Assembly: GCA_016722655.1 (NCBI GenBank)
Contig: JADKIR010000004.1
Coordinates: forward strand, 2,046,001 to 2,110,000
Direction: 5' to 3'
DNA from: Cytophagaceae bacterium
Lineage (GTDB): Bacteria > Bacteroidota > Bacteroidia > Cytophagales > Spirosomataceae
Length of the DNA: 64,000 nucleotides
This document shows, in pieces, positions 42,091 to 50,909 of this stretch. A program made the translations under genes and the position numbers. The notes under the pieces were generated by a model. That model saw only the letters and a list, made by a program, of their open reading frames with translations. It was not told the origin of the DNA and did not search any database. Within the stretch, counting starts at the first letter, position 1. Each line of letters starts with the position of its first letter.

Positions 42091-43221
42091 TCACAACCTC
42101 CTCATCAGCACTTCAATCTGGTGTTTTTTCCATTCTGCAAAGTCTCCTTCCAGAATATGTTTTCGGGCTTCTTCCACCAACCAAAGATAAAAACGCAGGT
42201 TATGAATACTGGCGATCTGGGCACCAAGTAGTTCCTGGCATTTGAGCAGATGTTTCAAATATGCTTTGGAATAGAAGGTGCTCGCATATCCACCTAAGTT
42301 TTCATCTATTGGGCTGAAATCGTCTTCCCACTTTTTGTTTCTGATGTTAATGATACCCTGTGTCGTAAACAGCCAACCGTTGCGGGCGTTGCGGGTAGGC
42401 ATCACACAGTCAAACATATCGGTGCCTAGTGCTATTCCCTCAAGGATGTTTTCAGGCGTACCCACACCCATCAAATACCGAGGTTTTTCTTCAGGCAAAA
42501 TGTCGTTGACGATTTCCAGCATTTCATACATATCCGGGGCCGGTTCACCCACAGAAAGGCCTCCAATGGCATTTCCGTCCTGATTTTGATCTGCTATAAA
42601 CTTGGCCGATTCTTTTCTTAAATCTTTGAAAACACTTCCTTGAACAATCGGGAATAATGATTGCTGATGACCGTATTTTGGTTCAGTTACTTCCAGGCGA
42701 TTGATACATCTTGTGAGCCATCGATGGGTCAGGTGCATCGATTTTTTGGCATAAGAATAGTCACAAGGGTAGGGTGGGCACTCATCAAAGGCCATGATTA
42801 TATCGGCTCCGATTATCCGCTGGATGTCCATCACATATTCTGGAGTAAATAAGTGTTTTGAACCATCAATATGCGAATTAAACTGCACGCCTTCTTCAGT
42901 TATTTTTCTAATTTCTTTCAGGCTAAATACCTGATAACCACCAGAATCGGTAAGAATTGGTTTTGGCCAGCCATTAAATTTATGTAAACCACCGGCTTTT
43001 TCCATGATATCCAGACCCGGTCTGAGATACAAATGATAGGTATTTCCCAAAATAATCTGGGCCTCAACATCATCGAGCAGTTCGCGGGTGTGTACACCTT
43101 TCACAGTACCTGCAGTACCCACCGGCATAAAAATCGGTGTCAGAATTTCTCCATGGTCAGTAGTGATTTTGCCTGCACGGGCTTTGGTTTTATCGTCCTT
43201 TTTGTTGATTTCAAATTTCAT
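42091..43221 (-). CDS. tgt: Queuine tRNA-ribosyltransferase (tRNA-guanine transglycosylase)
   Basis: Tgt swaps guanine 34 in the anticodon of Tyr, His, Asn and Asp tRNAs for preQ1, a step of queuosine synthesis. The 376-residue protein has TDSGGYQVFSL (catalytic Asp near 92), GGLSVGEP, YLMGVGTPENILEGI and the nucleophile region GTDMFDCVMPTRNARNG (Asp near 271). The bacterial CxCxxC zinc ligands that normally follow are missing: residues about 308-316 read NLGGYASTF, while the HNLRFYL histidine (340) is kept. This may be a Bacteroidota-wide trait. It is followed by a toxin-antitoxin pair and preceded by a divergent glycosyltransferase. Confidence 0.96.
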   Translation of the reverse strand: MKFEINKKDDKTKARAGKITTDHGEILTPIFMPVGTAGTVKGVHTRELLDDVEAQIILGNTYHLYLRPGLDIMEKAGGLHKFNGWPKPILTDSGGYQVFSLKEIRKITEEGVQFNSHIDGSKHLFTPEYVMDIQRIIGADIIMAFDECPPYPCDYSYAKKSMHLTHRWLTRCINRLEVTEPKYGHQQSLFPIVQGSVFKDLRKESAKFIADQNQDGNAIGGLSVGEPAPDMYEMLEIVNDILPEEKPRYLMGVGTPENILEGIALGTDMFDCVMPTRNARNGWLFTTQGIINIRNKKWEDDFSPIDENLGGYASTFYSKAYLKHLLKCQELLGAQIASIHNLRFYLWLVEEARKHILEGDFAEWKKHQIEVLMRRL

Positions 43222-43470
43222 ATTGCAAAGTTCCGAATTTTAAACCGAAATTCTCAATAGATTTTTTTAGAGATACATTACCAATATGTTTTCCTTCATA
43301 AAGAAATGATTCCTTTTTCATAAAAAAGAAATTACGTGACTGTAAATTTTGAAACTTTGTATTTTTCAAAGCCTAATTCGATTTGATTTTCCGAAAAACA
43401 GTTAGTTTTTATTTAATCTCAAAAAGCATTCTTATTTTTGTACCGAAAAAATACTTAATTCCCTTAAAAT

Positions 43471-44667
43471 TTGGAAATTATACTACCTGTAATACTTCTA
43501 TTGGCGATAGTTATTCAGCTGATATATATACTTTTTATTTTTACGAAAGTCGTTGGTCATCAGGATTTTGAAGCCGATGAAAAACTTCCACCGGTGAGTA
43601 TTATTATTGCTGCTTCAAATGAACTCGAAAACCTGAGAGAACTTCTTCCAATTCTTGATAAACAAGACTACCCCGATTTTGAGATTCTAATTGCAGACGA
43701 CAGATCATCTGACGGCACGTATGATTATCTTTTACTCAATGAAGATAAACTTAAGCATCTCAGCTTTTTGAGGGTTTTGGATTTGCCATTTCATTTTACT
43801 GCAAAAAAATATGCCGTAACCATGGCGGTTAAAAAAGCCAAACATGAAATTTTGCTTTTTACCGATGCCGATTGTCGGCCAATGGGAGACCAGTGGATCA
43901 AAACCATGGTATCGCAAATGACTGAAGGTAAGGAAATTGTATTGGGGTTTTCAAAATATCAGTTTTTCCCTGGTAAACTAAATTCTCTGATTAGATACGA
44001 AACTTTTCAAACCGCTCTGCAATATCTTTCATTTGCATTGGCAGGCGTACCATTTATGGGTGTTGGCCGAAATCTACTCTACAAGAAGTCTTTATTTTGG
44101 AAAAATAATGGTTTTACGAGTCATTTTGGTTTGTTAAGTGGTGATGATGATCTTTTTATTAACGAAACCGCCACTGGAAAAAATGTGGCTGTTAGTATTT
44201 CGGAAGATGGTTATACCGAATCTGAACCCAAGAAAACCTGGTCGGAATGGTTTGTACAGAAAAGAAGGCACCTCTCTGTTGGAAAAAAATACAAGTTTCG
44301 TGATAAGTTAAATATTGGATTGTTATGGCTTTCAGGGTTGACAGTATGGTTTTCGTGGATACCTGTGTTTTTCATAAATCCAGACTGGTACTATGCTCCG
44401 GATTGGTCCAGGATTTCGGCAGATTGGCTTAAAGAATTTGGTCTGGCTCACTGGTATCCTTTTAACGACTGGATGCGTCTGGTAATAGGTGTGTGGGCCT
44501 TTTGGTTGATCATCAAATGGATTGTACTGGCAAAAGCCAATAATCGTATGGGAAATACCATAAAAAGCTGGAAAATACCTTATTATGATTTTCTTTATGC
44601 CATCTACCTCCTGATTTTCGGTATAGTTACGATTTTTTCTAATCCAAAAAAAATACGCTGGAAATAA
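43471..44667 (+). CDS. Family 2 glycosyltransferase, membrane-bound
   Basis: A 398-residue inner-membrane enzyme. The N-terminal helix precedes a GT-A catalytic domain: PPVSIIIAASNELENLRELLPIL, ILIADDRSSDGTYDYL, FTDADCRP (DxD), and SGDDDLFINETA later. The QxxRW-like motif is replaced by KKRRHLSVGKKY-type sequence (VQKRRHLS). Two or three C-terminal membrane helices follow. It lies between tgt and lptG on the opposite strand to both, with a TTG start at 43471 and a possible TATTTTTG -7 box at 43433-43440. The acceptor and sugar are unknown; the lptG neighbour makes a cell-envelope glycan a possibility. Confidence 0.85.
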   Translation: MEIILPVILLLAIVIQLIYILFIFTKVVGHQDFEADEKLPPVSIIIAASNELENLRELLPILDKQDYPDFEILIADDRSSDGTYDYLLLNEDKLKHLSFLRVLDLPFHFTAKKYAVTMAVKKAKHEILLFTDADCRPMGDQWIKTMVSQMTEGKEIVLGFSKYQFFPGKLNSLIRYETFQTALQYLSFALAGVPFMGVGRNLLYKKSLFWKNNGFTSHFGLLSGDDDLFINETATGKNVAVSISEDGYTESEPKKTWSEWFVQKRRHLSVGKKYKFRDKLNIGLLWLSGLTVWFSWIPVFFINPDWYYAPDWSRISADWLKEFGLAHWYPFNDWMRLVIGVWAFWLIIKWIVLAKANNRMGNTIKSWKIPYYDFLYAIYLLIFGIVTIFSNPKKIRWK

Positions 44668-44672
44668 GACTG

Positions 44673-45758
44673 CTATCTGGGAACCGTAAAATACATTACG
44701 GTGGCGATGGCACTGAAAACTAAATTGGGCAGCCAAACAGCCAGCAATGGTGGCATATTGCCTGACTCGGCGATTCCCTTGCTCATAATGTAAAACAGGA
44801 TATATACAAAAGCAAGTACAAAACCAATCGCAATCTGTAGTCCTACTCCTCCGCGACTTTTTCTGGCGGATACAATAAGCCCCATCATTGACAAAATAAT
44901 TACGGCAAACGGCGTGGCAAATCGCTGAAAGTACTCTATTTCAAATATTTCCACCCCTTCAGCTCCACGGGAATTCACTAGTGCAATTTGTTTTCGGAGT
45001 TGAGGAATTGTCATGGTCTCATGCAGATTGTTGGTATTTTCAAAATCCGCCGGATACATATTTATTGTGGTGTCAAGTGGCGTACTTCCCTGACTGAAAG
45101 TAAGGTGGTCTTTCATGATTCCGATTTTTCGGATTCGGTAATCGTAAAGCTGCCATTTGTTTATGGAATCAACATAAATTGCCCTTCTTGCAGAAAGTTT
45201 TTCAACCAGTGCCCGGTTTTCAATTTTCTCCAAAGTAAAATCATAAGCAGTTTTGCTGGTGTTATCATAGGAAGACAAATAAGCATAAACGTTTTTTTCG
45301 ACTGCCATATGGATATCACGATCAGAAAAATAATATTTGTCTTCGATATATTTATTTTCAAAGGCAATCCTGGTTTTATTGGCTTTTGGCAACACCCAAC
45401 CTACCATTATAAACGAGAATATTGCCACTATAGATGCTCCTGTAAAATAGGGTAACATTAATCTTCTAAAACTTGTACCGGTACTCAAAATGGCGATAAT
45501 CTCGGTATGACTCGCCAATTTTGCAGTAAAAAAAACCGTTGAAATAAAAATCATCAAAGGGCTGATGTAATTGGCCCAGTAGGGTGCAAGATTGAGGTAA
45601 TACTGGAGTAAAATAGCTCTGGTAGGTGCCTGATGCTCAATGAAATCATCGTTTTTTTCGACAAAATCAATTACTATAATTACCAGTACAATAATGAAAA
45701 CTGCAAATACATAAGTAGTCAGAAATTTCTTGATCAGGTACTTGTCAATGGTTTTCAT
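44673..45758 (-). CDS. LptG/LptF-type lipopolysaccharide export permease
   Basis: From MKTIDKYLIKKFLTTYVF the 361-residue protein has the LptF/LptG layout: two N-terminal helix pairs, with the family block SPLMIFISTVFFTAKLASHTEIIAILSTGTSFRRLM, a periplasmic beta-jellyroll domain (about residues 130-270) and two or three C-terminal helices ending in AVWLPNLVFSAIATVMYF. LptFG with the ATPase LptB extracts LPS from the inner membrane and passes it to the Lpt bridge. An in-frame ATG at 45785 adds nine residues and is less likely. In many Bacteroidota lptG is next to tgt; here a glycosyltransferase lies between them. Confidence 0.9.
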   Translation of the reverse strand: MKTIDKYLIKKFLTTYVFAVFIIVLVIIVIDFVEKNDDFIEHQAPTRAILLQYYLNLAPYWANYISPLMIFISTVFFTAKLASHTEIIAILSTGTSFRRLMLPYFTGASIVAIFSFIMVGWVLPKANKTRIAFENKYIEDKYYFSDRDIHMAVEKNVYAYLSSYDNTSKTAYDFTLEKIENRALVEKLSARRAIYVDSINKWQLYDYRIRKIGIMKDHLTFSQGSTPLDTTINMYPADFENTNNLHETMTIPQLRKQIALVNSRGAEGVEIFEIEYFQRFATPFAVIILSMMGLIVSARKSRGGVGLQIAIGFVLAFVYILFYIMSKGIAESGNMPPLLAVWLPNLVFSAIATVMYFTVPR

Positions 45759-46046
45759 TAAGTATATGAAATTTTTTTTGCACAAAATTAATTGAAAATA
45801 GCCAGAAATTGGCCGAAACTAAATTTCAAGATGCAAAGCTATTCAAAATAGCATTAGATAGGATTTAAAAAAACTTAAATATGGGATGGGAATAATATTT
45901 AATTCCGAGGAATTGTATCAAAAGCTTATAGACCTTTATAGATGATATTCTTTTAAATTTTTTAAACTTTGTATAAAATTCTTGTTTAAGAATTGAAATT
46001 GTTCTGGAAAAAATTTTAATATTTCTATGAATTAAACCAAATGTAA

Positions 46047-46937
46047 TTAGAACAAAACCTTCGACAAAGTCCTTAAGCTAAGATAGATAATCAATAATCC
46101 TACAGCCACCATCGCTGGTTTTCTTGGGATTTTATTGACCAAATAGGCACCAATTGGAGCAGAAATAACCCCGCCAACTATCAATCCAGCGATAACCTGC
46201 CAGCCATTTATTCCACCAAAAAGAAGAAAAGTGATTCCACTTGCAAAGGAAACCGCAAACTCAGCAGCATTAACTGAGCCGATAGTATAACGTGGGTCGC
46301 GACCACGACCAATCAGAGTTGAGGTAACAATCGGACCCCAGCCGCCGCCACCCACTGAGTCCATGAATCCGCCAAATATGGCCAAAAGACTGAGTTGTTT
46401 GGTTGGTTTTTTGGGTGTTTTTTTTCTTAAAGCTTTGATAATAATGATGGTGGCCAAAACAATCATATATAGAGCTATGAAAGGCTTGATTTTGTTGCCA
46501 TCTATGATATCGGAAAGCAAATAACTACCAATTATGGCTCCTATTACTCCAGGAATTATTAGCATTTTGGCCAGTTTTTTATTGATATTGCCAAATCTGT
46601 GATGAGAAATCGCCGATACACCGGTAGTAAACATTTCAGCCACATGGACACCCATACTACTTACAGCAGGATGTACACCAAATGACAGTAAAAATGAAGT
46701 GGAAGTGGCTCCATAGCCCATTCCTAACGTACCATCTACAAGCTGAGCAAAAACTCCGATAATAAGAAAAATCAAAAAATCGGAATTGAGACCATTTGAA
46801 ATATTACTTAAAGAAAATTTTTCTGAATAATTGTACATCAAAATCGAAAACAGCACCAATAAAACTACTCCCGGGATTATATACCAGGCATAGTGAGAAT
46901 TAACTGATTTTGAAACACTCTGTATCTTGCTTTTCAT
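46047..46937 (-). CDS. Sulfite exporter TauE/SafE family membrane protein
   Basis: A 296-residue membrane protein with an extra N-terminal helix (IIPGVVLLVLFSILMYNY) and about eight more helices. The TauE/SafE repeats are LVDGTLGMGYGATSTSFLLS and GGFMDSVGGGGWGPIVTSTLIG. This subgroup with GxGYGxTS and GGGGWGP motifs is distinct from the exporter in the sulfur island. It heads a minus-strand row with an aldo/keto reductase and two thiol enzymes, so a link to sulfur or oxidative stress is possible but unproven. It may export sulfite or another anion. Confidence 0.87.
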   Translation of the reverse strand: MKSKIQSVSKSVNSHYAWYIIPGVVLLVLFSILMYNYSEKFSLSNISNGLNSDFLIFLIIGVFAQLVDGTLGMGYGATSTSFLLSFGVHPAVSSMGVHVAEMFTTGVSAISHHRFGNINKKLAKMLIIPGVIGAIIGSYLLSDIIDGNKIKPFIALYMIVLATIIIIKALRKKTPKKPTKQLSLLAIFGGFMDSVGGGGWGPIVTSTLIGRGRDPRYTIGSVNAAEFAVSFASGITFLLFGGINGWQVIAGLIVGGVISAPIGAYLVNKIPRKPAMVAVGLLIIYLSLRTLSKVLF

Positions 46938-47005
46938 ATTTTGTTAAAAATATCCCCCAAATATAGAATAATAAATTTACCCTATAAAAATAGTAGAGTT
47001 ATATT

Positions 47006-47869
47006 TTAAATCACATTAAAAATTCTGTACCAATCACTGCGTTTTAGTTTTAGTTCGGTGGCTTCGGCAGCATTTTTTATCCTTTCGAGGTTCAAAGAGC
47101 CAATAATTGGTAATGCCCCTAATTGTATCAACCAGGCAACGGCCAGTTTTTCAACGTTAAGATTTTCTCTCTGGCCAATTTCTGTCAATACTTTTCTGAT
47201 TTTGACAGCTTTTTCACCTTCACCTTTCAGGATTTCACCTCCTGCCAGCGGTGCCCATACCAAAGGTTTGGAATATTTTTCTTTGATAAAATCAAGTCTG
47301 CCATCAAATATCGCTTCGGGTTTCAGTAAACTCAGCTCAATGTGGCTCGTTACAATGGGAATATGTAAAAAGCTTGAAAGCAATTGATGTTGGCTGTTGT
47401 TAAGGTTGGCGATACCTATATGTTTGGCCTTTCCGGTATGGACAATGTATTCTAAAGTTGACGCAATCTCTTCTATATCAGCTATATAATCGAGGCCATC
47501 GAGTAAGAAAATGTCAATATATTCCAGTTTTTGTGCCGAAAGAAATTTGTCGAGACTTTGGAGCAAATAAGACTTTGTATTGTTGTAATGGGGAATACCG
47601 TCAGTGATTTGTTGTCCAAATTTTGCAAATAGCACTACCTCTTCCCGTTTAATACCCAAATGAGCAATTTCGCTAAAAAACAGTTTTTGAAATTCTGAGC
47701 TGGTTTCCTGATTACCTAAGTCAAAGGTATTGATACCCAGATCAATGCAATGTTTGATTACATTTTTAGCAGTTTCTTCATTTAAATCATTTTCTTTTTC
47801 CCATCTCCAAAAACTGTAAATTGCCTTCGAAACTTTCGGACCACTATCGCTCAAATATATTTTTTCCAT
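47006..47869 (-). CDS. Aldo/keto reductase family protein
   Basis: The 287-residue protein follows the aldo/keto reductase TIM-barrel pattern: GINTFDLGNQETSSEF, EYIDIFLLDGLD, HIGIANLNNSQHQLL, WAPLAGGEILKG and LPIIGSLNLERIKNAAEA near the end. These enzymes use NADPH to reduce carbonyl groups. In the usual AKR active site (D-Y-K-H) the Tyr position reads NQET instead of DxY, so the catalytic tetrad is not fully evident and the substrate is unclear. It lies in a minus-strand row with the redoxin and peroxiredoxin genes. Confidence 0.85.
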   Translation of the reverse strand: MEKIYLSDSGPKVSKAIYSFWRWEKENDLNEETAKNVIKHCIDLGINTFDLGNQETSSEFQKLFFSEIAHLGIKREEVVLFAKFGQQITDGIPHYNNTKSYLLQSLDKFLSAQKLEYIDIFLLDGLDYIADIEEIASTLEYIVHTGKAKHIGIANLNNSQHQLLSSFLHIPIVTSHIELSLLKPEAIFDGRLDFIKEKYSKPLVWAPLAGGEILKGEGEKAVKIRKVLTEIGQRENLNVEKLAVAWLIQLGALPIIGSLNLERIKNAAEATELKLKRSDWYRIFNVI

Positions 47870-47922
47870 TGATTTTTCTCGATTTTTTTATTGTTATTTT
47901 TATGTAAAAGACTTACAGACAT

Positions 47923-48558
47923 TCAATTATAAGCCCTGGATTTTTTGCTAAATTCAAAATGCTGCCAATTTTGTTTTTGATTTTCAGCATATACCGCCAC
48001 AGCCACTTCAAGAAAAGAGAATGGCCTTTCAAAAGTCTGGTCTACATAGGAAAATCCTATCTCAGATTTTTTATTGATTACAAAAATTCCCGGAAAAGGC
48101 CCATCCTCCTGAATTCCGGGGATAAATTGCCAGGGTTGATGATGCTCACTAAATACACCAAATTTTCCAGCAATTCTGAAATTATTGTCTCTGATAACCG
48201 AGAATTCAGGTTTTTGATCGTCAATAAATTCAAAAATTTGTTCCTGAGCGGCATTGACCACCAGACATATTTCTCCTCCCAATGCTTTGATTTCACGGGA
48301 AGATTCGTTGAGCCTTGCCAAATGAGTGCGAGCGTATTCGTTCCAGCAGTTGGGTAAAAAGCTGAGTACTTTTATCCCTGACTTAAAGTATTGTTCTGAC
48401 ATTCGTTTTTCCACAGATTTCAGATTGGAAGATTTAATAATCTCCATTTCAAAGTTCTGGACTTTCGCCCCTTTTTGTAGAGGGAAAATTCTTGAATTGT
48501 TTTTCTGAATCTTAATTTCTGTGTCCCAAAATGCAGGATCGAATACTTGCTCTCTCAT
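47923..48558 (-). CDS. Thioredoxin-fold redoxin-like protein
   Basis: A 211-residue cytosolic protein with a peroxiredoxin/thioredoxin-type fold: QKGAKVQNFEME, VLSFLPNCWNEYARTHLA, SVIRDNNFRIAGKFGVF and PGIFVINKKSEIGFSYVD. The single Cys 71 in LPNCWNEY sits where the peroxidatic Cys lies in redoxins (PxxxTxxC in canonical Prx), but the Thr is absent, so peroxidase activity is uncertain. It lies 6 bases upstream of the stop-to-start junction with the 1-Cys peroxiredoxin gene, and both are probably cotranscribed. Confidence 0.8.
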   Translation of the reverse strand: MREQVFDPAFWDTEIKIQKNNSRIFPLQKGAKVQNFEMEIIKSSNLKSVEKRMSEQYFKSGIKVLSFLPNCWNEYARTHLARLNESSREIKALGGEICLVVNAAQEQIFEFIDDQKPEFSVIRDNNFRIAGKFGVFSEHHQPWQFIPGIQEDGPFPGIFVINKKSEIGFSYVDQTFERPFSFLEVAVAVYAENQKQNWQHFEFSKKSRAYN

Positions 48559-48564
48559 TGATTA

Positions 48565-49200
48565 TTAAAGATTTGGCTGAGGTGTTACTCTCAAATAGGG
48601 TTTGATTATTTTATATCCTTTCGGAAATTTCTGGTCGGCTTGCTCATTGCTTACGGCCGGAACGATAATCACGTCTTCACCGTTTTTCCAGTCGGCAGGC
48701 GTGGCTACGGAATAATTGGCTGTCAATTGTAAGGAGTCAATTACCCTTAAAATCTCGTTGAAATTGCGACCTGTTGATGCCGGATAGGTAAGCATGAGTT
48801 TTACTTTTTTGTCTGGTCCGATGATGAATACTGACCTCACAGTTGCTTTTTCTGAAGCATTGGGATGAATCATATCATACAATTCTGCCACTTTTCGGCC
48901 TTCGTCGGCAATGATCGGGAAATTGAATTTTACATTATTTACTTCCTCGATATCCGGAATCCAACGGTTATGAGAATCCAGATCATCGACCGATACTGCA
49001 ATCACTTTTACGTTTTTCTTTTCAAATTCTCCTTTCAAAAGGGCCGTTTTACCCAATTCTGTTGTACAAACCGGGGTAAAATCAGCCGGATGGGAAAACA
49101 ACAGGGCCCATGAGTCACCGATCCATTCGTGAAAATTAATAGTACCCTGAGTAGTCTGAGCAGTGAAATCGGGTGCGATATCGCCTAATCTTAGTGACAT
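48565..49200 (-). CDS. 1-Cys peroxiredoxin (Prx6 type)
   Basis: The 211-residue protein reduces peroxides. The peroxidatic site is FSHPADFTPVCTTELG (Cys 45), with VKVIAVSVDDLDSHNRWI, FPIIADEGRKVAELYDMIHP and the Prx6-type RSVFIIGPDKKVKLMLTYPASTGRNF. The C-terminal extension PADWKNGEDVIIVPAVSNEQADQKFPKGYK is characteristic of the Prx6 subfamily. It is in a minus-strand row downstream of a small serine hydrolase gene and upstream of the redoxin-like gene. Confidence 0.95.
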   Translation of the reverse strand: MSLRLGDIAPDFTAQTTQGTINFHEWIGDSWALLFSHPADFTPVCTTELGKTALLKGEFEKKNVKVIAVSVDDLDSHNRWIPDIEEVNNVKFNFPIIADEGRKVAELYDMIHPNASEKATVRSVFIIGPDKKVKLMLTYPASTGRNFNEILRVIDSLQLTANYSVATPADWKNGEDVIIVPAVSNEQADQKFPKGYKIIKPYLRVTPQPNL

Positions 49201-49212
49201 AATATTATTCGT

Positions 49213-49752
49213 TTAATTTTGATTAATTAGTTTATTCAATAATTGCTGACCCTCCGGCCAGTCGCCAATTCCTGATTCGGAATTAATATGACCTTTTGCC
49301 CCAATGTTTATGAGCTCGGCACCCCAACTTTGGGCCATTTCTTTGGCTCTTTCCAGTGTGCAATAATGGTCATTGCTGCTTGCTACCAAATAGACAGGGA
49401 TTTCAAACCTGAATTTCGGTACAGGAGAAAACTCATTCAGAAAACTGGCATTTTCATTCTCCTCCACATCAGGCGGTGCAACCAACAAGGCCGCTTTTAC
49501 ATTGTTAATTACATATCTTGAATAGGTATGTACAAATGATAAAGCACCGAGACTGTGGGCAATTATTATATATTGATTGTCAGATTTTTTTATTTGTTCA
49601 AAAATACTGGTTGTCCAGTACCTCTTTTCTGTATTGGTGAAATCCTGAAGTGTTACCCTATCAGTCTTTAAAGCATATTTTTTTTCCCAATGACTCTGCC
49701 AATGGTTTTCGTTGGAACCCTGAAACCCAGGAATGATTAAATATTTATACAT
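49213..49752 (-). CDS. RBBP9/YdeN-family serine hydrolase
   Basis: A 179-residue alpha/beta hydrolase: IIPGFQGSNENHWQSHWE at the start (the family oxyanion region), nucleophile elbow AHSLGALSFVH (Ser near 67), VASSNDHYCTLERAKEMA with the acid Asp, and a C-terminal GAKGHINSESGIGDWPEG carrying the catalytic His. This is the RBBP9/YdeN pattern. The natural substrate is unknown. The 12-base gap to the peroxiredoxin gene suggests cotranscription. Confidence 0.9.
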   Translation of the reverse strand: MYKYLIIPGFQGSNENHWQSHWEKKYALKTDRVTLQDFTNTEKRYWTTSIFEQIKKSDNQYIIIAHSLGALSFVHTYSRYVINNVKAALLVAPPDVEENENASFLNEFSPVPKFRFEIPVYLVASSNDHYCTLERAKEMAQSWGAELINIGAKGHINSESGIGDWPEGQQLLNKLINQN

Positions 49753-49822
49753 TAACTATAAAGTCTATCGAATTAATAGATTAGTAACACAAAAGTATAA
49801 AACTAAGTTTCAATTCAAAAAT

Positions 49823-50323
49823 TTATTTCGAAAAATTTACTGTAACCAACAATTGACCCAGGTGCCGGGTGCTGTGCTCGGTAGCATGAAAAAGTAAGCC
49901 AATATGGGTTGAAGGTATTTGCTTTCTGCCAACAAATCTTACCTCAGTTAAGGTTTCCGGTTGTGTGTTTTTAAGTTGGGAAATTGATTTTGCTACTTGT
50001 AAATCAAATTGTTGTATAAGTTTCTCAATGGTTAGGGCAGCGTTTTCCATGCCTTCATTTTTCAGGAAAAGGAGCTGTGTTTCGGTCAAAACTTCACTTT
50101 TGGCATAAGTAAAAAGCCGGTCGAGGACTCCACTCAGGTGCTGTAAATGAAAACCCACCGAGGCCATACCTTTTGGTTTTTCCCAAAGTTTTTGTTCAGG
50201 AAAATCTACCAAGATTTCCTTTAATTCCCGTTGAACCTGTAGCAAAGCGTGAGCGACAGGTTGTAGTAGGGCAGGAACTTCAGGAACCGGGCAAGTCAGC
50301 CAAATTTCGGGTAAGGCACTCAT
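49823..50323 (-). CDS. DinB-family protein
   Basis: A 166-residue four-helix protein of the DinB/YfiT type. The metal-binding His residues of the family are suggested by SVGFHLQHLSGVLDRL (His near 57 and 60) and LLFHATEHSTRHLGQLL (about 146-157). DinB-like proteins are often metal-dependent thiol transferases (for example bacillithiol or mycothiol S-transferases), but the thiol used here cannot be told. The next gene starts 3 bases upstream on the same strand, so they are probably a pair. Confidence 0.88.
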   Translation of the reverse strand: MSALPEIWLTCPVPEVPALLQPVAHALLQVQRELKEILVDFPEQKLWEKPKGMASVGFHLQHLSGVLDRLFTYAKSEVLTETQLLFLKNEGMENAALTIEKLIQQFDLQVAKSISQLKNTQPETLTEVRFVGRKQIPSTHIGLLFHATEHSTRHLGQLLVTVNFSK

Positions 50324-50326
50324 TTT

Positions 50327-50782
50327 TTATTTTAAAAATTTAGGTAGAAACTTCCCGGTTTTATTCTTGTAATCGGGATAGTCAGGATATTTTTCAATCA
50401 ATTTTTTTTCCTCGTATTGGGTTTTGAAATGAAACAAAACAGTTAGGATCACAGTAATAATTATTTTATACCATGACTCTCTATACAATGCATATCCAAG
50501 AAAAGTAAAGATTAAACCGGAATAAATGGGATGCCTCACCAGCCGGTAAAAGCCAGTGGAAATTAGCTTGCCATCTATTTTGGGAGTGGGATAGGCCGTT
50601 AAGCTTTTGTCAAGGTTGAAAAGAGAGGCAAAGACTACGAATAAGCCCAAAATGAAAAGTGCCAGCCCGGAATATTTCAAAATTTCTGGCGATGAATATT
50701 TGGCTGATATGGGCAAAAAGAAAATTCCAAACAGTAAAAACTGCATACTTACCAACCAATAATCTTTTTTTTGAGGGTGCAT
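50327..50782 (-). CDS. Isoprenylcysteine carboxyl methyltransferase-like membrane protein
   Basis: A 151-residue protein with about four or five membrane helices and the ICMT/phospholipid-methyltransferase motif TGFYRLVRHPIYSGLIFTFLGY, then YEEKKLIEKYPDYPDYKNKTGKFLP near the C-terminus, matching the SAM-binding region of this family. In bacteria these proteins are often called ICMT-family or PEMT-like, with unknown substrates. It is 3 bases from the DinB gene and is the first gene of that pair. Confidence 0.88.
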   Translation of the reverse strand: MHPQKKDYWLVSMQFLLFGIFFLPISAKYSSPEILKYSGLALFILGLFVVFASLFNLDKSLTAYPTPKIDGKLISTGFYRLVRHPIYSGLIFTFLGYALYRESWYKIIITVILTVLFHFKTQYEEKKLIEKYPDYPDYKNKTGKFLPKFLK

Positions 50783-50909
50783 TGAATCTACGGCTAATAT
50801 TTAATAATAGCAAATCTAAAGTAAATTTCGTGTTAGTTTTTAGTTCTGGAATTTAAATGTTGTGTGGAAATAATTTGTTAAGCAAGTTTTTAGTTTTTGA
50901 AGTTTTTTA

